Under the pieces are notes generated by a model. The model made no database searches, was not told the DNA's origin, and worked only from the letters and a program-made list of their open reading frames with translations. The translations under genes were made by a program, and so were the position numbers. Below, in pieces: positions 7,622 to 11,681 of a DNA stretch of 11,681 bases (position 1 is its first letter; each line of letters starts with the position of its first letter). Source of the stretch: Clostridia bacterium (GTDB lineage Bacteria; Bacillota; Clostridia; Christensenellales; Aristaeellaceae); contig CAAEEC010000033.1 in the NCBI GenBank assembly GCA_900754755.1, positions 1 to 11,681 of the forward strand, in the 5' to 3' direction.

Positions 7622-9453
7622 ACACACGCCCCCTTATAGCGGCGGATGCCGCAGTTTACGCACCCTTTGCGGCAATCCTGCGTCGTTTCCGCCTTGAGCG
7701 CTTTGTGCCATTCCCGCAACAAAAATTCCTTGGTTACGCCGGCATCGATGTGTTCCCAGGGAAAGATTTCCTCTTCGCCCCGTTCGCGGTTCGCGTAAAA
7801 CGCAGGATCCAGCCCGGCTTCGGCAAACGCGCGCATCCACAGATCCATGTGGAAGTATTCCGTCCAACCGTCAAAGCGGCAACCGAGCTGCCATGCGCGC
7901 AGCAAAACTTCCCCTATTCTTCGGTCGCCACGCGCGAATGCGGCTTCCACAAAGCTCACATCCATCTCGTGATATTTGAAATCCACGCCTTTCATCGTGG
8001 CCAGCGCCTGTCGCAGCATTTGCTGGCGGCGATGAATGGTTTCGCGATCGAACTGAGCGGCCCATTCAAAGGGCGTGTGCGGCTTGGGCACAAAAACCGA
8101 AGCGCTCACTGTGATGCGAAGCCCGGGCGCGCGCTGCCCTTTCGGCACAGCGAAATAACACTGCCGGACTTTCTGCGCCAAATCGGCAATGCTCATCACA
8201 TCTTCATCCGTTTCCGTGGGCAGACCGATCATAAAATATAGTTTGACTGCCGACCAGCCGTTTTCGAACGCTTCTTTTACCGAGCGGATCAAATCTTCTT
8301 CCGTTACGCCCTTATTGATCACATCGCGCAATCGCTGGCTTCCCGCCTCTGGCGCCAGGGTAAGGGCGGTTTTGCGCACTTTCTGGGTTTCCTTGAGCGT
8401 GTCCGTCAAGTAAGAATCGATGCGCAAAGAAGGTAGGGAAATCTTCACACGCTTTTCTTGATAGCGCTTGACCATTTCCCGCGCCAGATCCGGCAAGCAA
8501 GAATAATCCCCGCTCGATAGGCTCATGAGCGATATTTCATCGTACCCCGTAGCGCGCACAAGCTTTTCCGCCAGTTCCAAGAGCCGCTCCATCGAGCGCT
8601 CGCGCACAGGCCGGTAAATCATGCCTGCCTGGCAAAAGCGGCATCCGCGCGTACATCCACGAAAGATTTCCAGCATGATGCGGTTGTGCACCACTTCGCC
8701 ATAGGGCACAACCAGCGTATCGGGGTAATCCGCCGCCGTCAGATCGTTGACCAGCGCCTTCATTACGGGCATCTTCGCAGGCGCGTGCGGCTGGATATTG
8801 GCGATCGTTCCATCCTCTTTATAAGCAATATCGTATAGCGAAGGCACATAAATACCGTCTAGCTGCGCGAGCATTTCCAGGTATTTTTCGCGCGGGAGGC
8901 CTGCGTCGCGCCATTTACGGTACACTTCGATGGTTTTCGGCGTGAGCTCTTCCCCATCGCCCATGGCGAATGCATCCACAAAGGGCGCCAATGGCTCCGG
9001 ATTGCACGCGCACGGACCGCCACAGATCACAAACGGGCCGCTTTTGCGATTGCTCGCCAAGAGCTCGATGCCCGCCAGATCCAGCGCGGAAAGAATGTTG
9101 GTGTAGCACATTTCATACTGGAGAGTGATCCCCAACAGGTCAAACTCCCTCACCGGGGTGCGGGATTCCAGCGAGAACAGCGGTACACCAGCCTCGCGCA
9201 TTTTTGCGTCCATATCCACCCAAGGGGAAAACACCCGCTCACACCATGCCCCATCCATGCGGTTGATCGCATGATAGAGAATTTTCATGCCCAGGTGCGA
9301 CATCCCCACTTCGTACACATCGGGGAAAAGAAAGGCATAGCGCACGTCTACCGCGCCCAGATCCTTCATTACGCTGCCAAATTCACCGCCCATATAACGA
9401 ACGGGTTTTTCCACCTGCGAAAGCAGCGCGTCGATTTTTTCCGAAAGTTCCAT
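7618..9453 (-). CDS. Uncharacterised B12-binding-like/radical SAM protein (TIGR03960 type)
   Basis: The protein has 611 residues from the chosen start. Its N-terminal third resembles a cobalamin-binding-like fold (YAFLFPDVYEVGMSHLGMKI, then FVICGGPCACNPEPL and FVDAFAMGDGEE), but I see no DxHxxG motif for lower-ligand B12 binding. The radical SAM core has RGCTRGCRFCQAG with Cys267, Cys271 and Cys274 (CX3CX2C), binding the SAM-reducing 4Fe-4S cluster. The extreme C-terminus has another group, DCRKGCVNCG plus a near-terminal Cys, a possible auxiliary metal site. Domain order and the DUF2344 neighbour place it in the TIGR03960 family, whose reaction is unknown. The ATG at 9451-9453 has AGGAGG 5 nt upstream. 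The open frame continues 20 codons further, but those codons overlap the promoter and the predicted transcript start, so the longer form is rejected. It is the first gene of the seven-gene operon. Confidence 0.93.
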   Translation of the reverse strand: MELSEKIDALLSQVEKPVRYMGGEFGSVMKDLGAVDVRYAFLFPDVYEVGMSHLGMKILYHAINRMDGAWCERVFSPWVDMDAKMREAGVPLFSLESRTPVREFDLLGITLQYEMCYTNILSALDLAGIELLASNRKSGPFVICGGPCACNPEPLAPFVDAFAMGDGEELTPKTIEVYRKWRDAGLPREKYLEMLAQLDGIYVPSLYDIAYKEDGTIANIQPHAPAKMPVMKALVNDLTAADYPDTLVVPYGEVVHNRIMLEIFRGCTRGCRFCQAGMIYRPVRERSMERLLELAEKLVRATGYDEISLMSLSSGDYSCLPDLAREMVKRYQEKRVKISLPSLRIDSYLTDTLKETQKVRKTALTLAPEAGSQRLRDVINKGVTEEDLIRSVKEAFENGWSAVKLYFMIGLPTETDEDVMSIADLAQKVRQCYFAVPKGQRAPGLRITVSASVFVPKPHTPFEWAAQFDRETIHRRQQMLRQALATMKGVDFKYHEMDVSFVEAAFARGDRRIGEVLLRAWQLGCRFDGWTEYFHMDLWMRAFAEAGLDPAFYANRERGEEEIFPWEHIDAGVTKEFLLREWHKALKAETTQDCRKGCVNCGIRRYKGACV

Positions 9454-9458
9454 GGTTC

Positions 9459-9464
9459 CCTCCT
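9459..9464 (-). promoter_or_regulatory. Ribosome binding site deciding the start of the radical SAM gene
   Basis: The minus strand reads AGGAGG 5 nt before ATG at 9451-9453. This strong site supports the shorter protein, whose N-terminus begins MELSEKIDALL, over the in-frame extension that reaches to 9513. Confidence 0.85.
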
Positions 9465-9484
9465 GCTTGCATGCCATGTTCTCT

Positions 9485-9513
9485 ATTGTAACACAAAAAA
9501 GTTTTGTGTTCAA
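9485..9513 (-). promoter_or_regulatory. Sigma-A-like promoter of the seven-gene operon
   Basis: On the minus strand a -35 box TTGAAC (9508-9513) and a -10 box TACAAT (9485-9490) are separated by exactly 17 nt. Each differs from consensus at only one or two positions. Transcription should begin near 9478, giving a leader of about 25 nt that contains the AGGAGG site. The spacer is almost entirely a perfect inverted repeat, so repression by a DNA-binding protein is likely. Confidence 0.75.
9490..9510. repeat. Perfect 9-bp inverted repeat in the promoter spacer (probable operator)
   Basis: AACACAAAA (9490-9498) and TTTTGTGTT (9502-9510) are exact reverse complements around a 3-nt centre. The repeat touches the inner half of the -35 box and the first base of the -10 box of the leftward promoter. 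It lies upstream of the transcription start, so it is not in the operon mRNA and is better read as a protein-binding DNA site than as an RNA hairpin. I do not recognise the motif; it does not fit the NrdR, Rex, LexA, Fur or BirA consensus patterns I know. Confidence 0.7.
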
Positions 9514-9535
9514 TCCAAATTCCGCCTCAAACCCC

Positions 9536-9564
9536 TTGCGAAATGCGCGGAGATGGTGTAAAAT
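9536..9564 (+). promoter_or_regulatory. Promoter of the diaminopimelate decarboxylase gene
   Basis: TTGCGA (9536-9541) and TAAAAT (9559-9564) are 17 nt apart on the plus strand. Predicted initiation is near 9571, about 32 nt before the chosen start codon. It is back to back with the leftward promoter: the two -35 boxes are 22 nt apart, so a factor bound between or across them could affect both. Confidence 0.65.
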
Positions 9565-9602
9565 CTCTGTATTGCCAAATGAACAGAGGATGGATGGTTT
9601 TT

Positions 9603-10898
9603 ATGCCGGTTACGAAGACAGCACCTAACAAAGAAACGTTGGAGCGCATCATTCAGGAGATTCCCACGCCATTTCACCTTTACGATGAAAGCGCGATCCG
9701 CGCGCGCGTCCGCGCGCTGCAAAAGGCTTTCGCCTGGAACGGCGGCTACCGCGAGTATTTCGCCGTGAAAGCCAATCCTAACCCCCGGATTGTGCAAATC
9801 CTCCGGGAAGAAGGGTGCGGGGTGGATTGCTCTTCCCTCACCGAATTGATGCTCGCGCAGGCATTGGGATTTTCCGGCGAGGAAATCATGTTCTCTTCCA
9901 ATATGACGCCGGCCAATGAGTTTGAATATGCGCGCTCGCTCAACGCGATCATCAACTTGGACGATATCACGCATATTGATTTTTTGCGCCGGCATGGTGG
10001 AATTCCGGAACGCATTTGCCTGCGGTACAATCCTGGCGGCACGCTGCAATTTGGTACGTTTGTGATGGGAAATCCGGGGGAAGCCAAATACGGCTTCACC
10101 AAAGAGCAACTCCTTATCGGGGTTCATAAGCTCATGGAACTGGGGGTAAAATCCTTCGGACTGCATGCCTTTCTGGCCAGCAATACGACGGACAACGCTT
10201 ATTATCCAGTGCTCGCGCGCATGCTTTTTCAGTTGGCAGTCGAATTGCACGAAAAAACTGGCGCGCCGTTCTTTATGATCAATCTTTCTGGTGGCATCGG
10301 CGTGCCGTATCGTCCTGACCAGAGCGAAGCAGATATTATGGCCATTGGCGAAGGCGTGCGTCTTGCACATGAACAAGTGCTGGCGCATACGCCGCTAAAA
10401 GATGTGAGCATCGTTACAGAACTCGGTCGGTATGTAACGGCTCCGGCTGGATGGCTCATTGCGCGCGCCATCCACGAAAAGCACATTTATCGGGACTACA
10501 TTGGGCTGGATGCCTGCGCGGCGGATCTTATGCGCCCTGCCATGTATGGCGCGTATCACCACATCACCGTGGCGGGCAAAGAAAATGCGCCGCTCAATCG
10601 CGTGTATGATGTGGTGGGATCTTTGTGCGAAAACAACGACAAGTTTGCTATCCAGCGTTCGCTTCCCCACATCGATATGGGAGACATTGTGATCATCCAT
10701 GACACAGGAGCGCATGGGCACTCCATGGGCTACAACTACAATGGAAAGATGCGCCCGGCAGAAGTGCTGCTGAAGATGAATGGGGAGTTTGAGCAAATTC
10801 GCCGCCGTGAAACTCCGCGCGATTACTTCGCGACCGTGATGAATCCGCAGTTGGAAGCGGTGATTGCGCAAATGGAGTCCAAAGGAATTCGTGCATAA
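9603..10898 (+). CDS. lysA: Diaminopimelate decarboxylase, atypical clade (fold type III PLP enzyme)
   Basis: It probably decarboxylates meso-diaminopimelate to L-lysine, the last step of lysine synthesis. The 431-residue protein has the alanine racemase-like barrel with PLP Schiff-base lysine Lys56 (YFAVKANPNP), the CSSLTEL strand, the phosphate-binding LSGGIGVPYRP, then ELGRY in place of the common EPGR. The C-terminal sheet domain carries Cys342 in CENNDKFA, the conserved active-site Cys contributed across the dimer, and GYNYNGKMRPAEVLL. The usual HxHxGS is HAFLAS here, with Phe190 where the PLP-stacking His normally sits. This resembles a divergent LysA group that I recall from Clostridia and Bacteroidetes; another diamino-acid substrate cannot be excluded. 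The start is uncertain: AGAGGA (9585-9590) lies 12 nt before ATG 9603 and only 3 nt before ATG 9594. The upstream frame to 9504 overlaps the promoter. The gene is monocistronic, ending in a terminator. Confidence 0.88.
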   Translation: MPVTKTAPNKETLERIIQEIPTPFHLYDESAIRARVRALQKAFAWNGGYREYFAVKANPNPRIVQILREEGCGVDCSSLTELMLAQALGFSGEEIMFSSNMTPANEFEYARSLNAIINLDDITHIDFLRRHGGIPERICLRYNPGGTLQFGTFVMGNPGEAKYGFTKEQLLIGVHKLMELGVKSFGLHAFLASNTTDNAYYPVLARMLFQLAVELHEKTGAPFFMINLSGGIGVPYRPDQSEADIMAIGEGVRLAHEQVLAHTPLKDVSIVTELGRYVTAPAGWLIARAIHEKHIYRDYIGLDACAADLMRPAMYGAYHHITVAGKENAPLNRVYDVVGSLCENNDKFAIQRSLPHIDMGDIVIIHDTGAHGHSMGYNYNGKMRPAEVLLKMNGEFEQIRRRETPRDYFATVMNPQLEAVIAQMESKGIRA

Positions 10899-10914
10899 AA
10901 ATTGAAACGACGCT

Positions 10915-10959
10915 GCACCCTGTCAAATCGCGTTTTGTGCGATTTGACAGGGTGCTTTT
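10915..10959 (+). terminator. Rho-independent terminator of lysA
   Basis: A perfect 17-bp stem, GCACCCTGTCAAATCGC (10915-10931) pairing with 10939-10955, closes a 7-nt loop and is followed by TTTTGTG. It begins 16 nt after the lysA stop. The opposing SpoIID-domain gene ends at 10967, so the same stem may also stop leftward transcripts; on that strand the nearest T-run is about 12 nt beyond the stem, making this weaker. Confidence 0.9.
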
Positions 10960-10966
10960 GTGCCGG

Positions 10967-11681
10967 TCAATAGAGTTTTTTGATGGAAACCCCTTTGAAG
11001 TAGTGTTGTACGATTTCCTGGGCGTTCGCGCCTTCCTCAGCCATGCCATAGGCGCCCCACTGCGACATGCCAACGCCGTGCCCATAACCGCGCCCGGAAA
11101 AGGTGATCGTATCGCCCTTTACTTCTATACTTTCCAGCAACGTACTTTTGAACTGCGTCCCACCCAACCGCAAGCGTAGTGCCGGAGCGGAAACTTCTTT
11201 GCCATTGACGATAAAAGTAATCGCTCTACCAGAGTCCCCCTGCTTGCCGATTTCCAGCGAAGTTACTTTTCCTGTCTTTACCCCGGTTTCCGCGCATGCC
11301 TCCGCCACTTCGTCCGCGGTAAAGCTCGCGGACCAATGTTGCACGTTTTCCGGCGCTTGTTCAGAGTCAGGAGACTCTATCACCTGCGTGTAAGGTGGAT
11401 CGGCCTTTTTGTATTCCAGGGCGGCGGTCGGTAATTCTGTAATCCCGCCAGCGTGCGCATGGAACCACGCATACGGAAAACGACCATCGTATACCATAAC
11501 CAAACCCTCGGTCTGTTTTACGGCATCCCGAATCCGTTCGTTGATGTTGGAAGCATCGTAGGCCTGGGCCTCGCCGATATCCGTGGATATATCAGCGCCG
11601 GCATAGCGCGAATCTTTTTCGGAAATAAAGTTTAAAACGAACGTGCGCGCCAGAATGGCTTGGGCTTTTAGGGCTTCTTCC
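10967..11681 (-). CDS. SpoIID/LytB-domain protein, C-terminal part (start beyond right edge)
   Basis: SpoIID-family proteins are peptidoglycan lytic transglycosylases; SpoIID itself removes glycan from stem-peptide-denuded chains during engulfment in sporulation. The visible 238 residues begin inside the domain. EEALKAQAILARTF, the strongly conserved segment that contains the Glu thought to be catalytic, sits at the very edge (11639-11680). Next come EAQAYDASNINERIRDAV, a GLVMVYDG strand, FHAHAGGITE and the C-terminal hallmark GRGYGHGVGMSQWGAYGMAEEG ahead of HYFKGVSIKKLY. The frame is open from 11680 to the TGA at 10967-10969. A TTG at 11501-11503 is an internal codon and not the start, because conserved domain sequence continues upstream of it. 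The N-terminal signal or membrane anchor expected for this family is outside the window, so spoIID proper cannot be separated from other SpoIID/LytB paralogues. Confidence 0.93.
   Translation of the reverse strand, partial: EEALKAQAILARTFVLNFISEKDSRYAGADISTDIGEAQAYDASNINERIRDAVKQTEGLVMVYDGRFPYAWFHAHAGGITELPTAALEYKKADPPYTQVIESPDSEQAPENVQHWSASFTADEVAEACAETGVKTGKVTSLEIGKQGDSGRAITFIVNGKEVSAPALRLRLGGTQFKSTLLESIEVKGDTITFSGRGYGHGVGMSQWGAYGMAEEGANAQEIVQHYFKGVSIKKLY

Noticed and set aside
9490..9510. Inverted repeat read as a terminator or riboswitch stem
   Set aside because: It is upstream of both predicted transcript starts, very AT-rich, and precisely located in a promoter spacer, which fits a DNA operator better.
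9454..9513. 20-codon N-terminal extension of the radical SAM protein
   Set aside because: It overlaps the -10 and -35 boxes and the inverted repeat, lies mostly upstream of the predicted transcript start, and the shorter form has AGGAGG at ideal spacing.
9504..9602. 33-codon N-terminal extension of the decarboxylase
   Set aside because: It includes the plus-strand promoter and lacks homology. The start after the AGAGGA site is more credible, although ATG 9594 remains possible.
9510..10388. 292-codon minus-strand open frame inside lysA
   Set aside because: It is antisense to a clear PLP decarboxylase; its product is His/Arg-rich with no domain, and it runs into the promoter region.

Overview
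The window looks like a piece of a chromosome from a Clostridia-type Firmicute, probably a spore former. This rests on strong AAGGAGG-type ribosome binding sites, a SpoIID-domain protein, a YlbF/YmcA-family protein beside miaB and mutSL (an order known from Bacillus and many Clostridia), and a radical SAM/DUF2344/RNase G trio common in Clostridia. Base composition is slightly GC-rich by eye and uniform. I see no mobile element, tRNA, rRNA or CRISPR array.

Positions 1-9513 hold one leftward (minus-strand) operon of seven genes. In order of transcription they are: an uncharacterised radical SAM protein of the TIGR03960 type; its DUF2344 (TIGR03936) partner; ribonuclease G/E (rng); the tRNA methylthiotransferase miaB; a YlbF/YmcA-family protein with a cysteine-rich tail; mutS; and mutL, which is cut by the left window edge. 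Junctions are tight: two 4-nt ATGA overlaps, one 8-nt overlap and gaps of 19 to 46 nt. A good sigma-A-like promoter lies before the first gene (9485-9513). Its spacer is filled by a perfect inverted repeat (9490-9510) that looks like a repressor operator. The operon joins RNA processing and modification (RNase G, MiaB, YmcA-like protein) to mismatch repair (MutS, MutL), with an unexplained iron-sulfur enzyme pair at its head.

Positions 9536-10959 hold a divergent single-gene unit on the plus strand: its own promoter, an atypical diaminopimelate decarboxylase (lysA), and a strong stem-loop terminator. The last step of lysine synthesis is assigned here, but the protein belongs to a divergent clade with changed active-site motifs.

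Positions 10967-11681 hold the 3' part of a minus-strand SpoIID/LytB-domain gene, convergent with lysA. Its start lies beyond the right edge.

The least explained part is the radical SAM/DUF2344 pair and its regulated promoter. The remaining genes are recognisable families, several with small departures noted in the findings.
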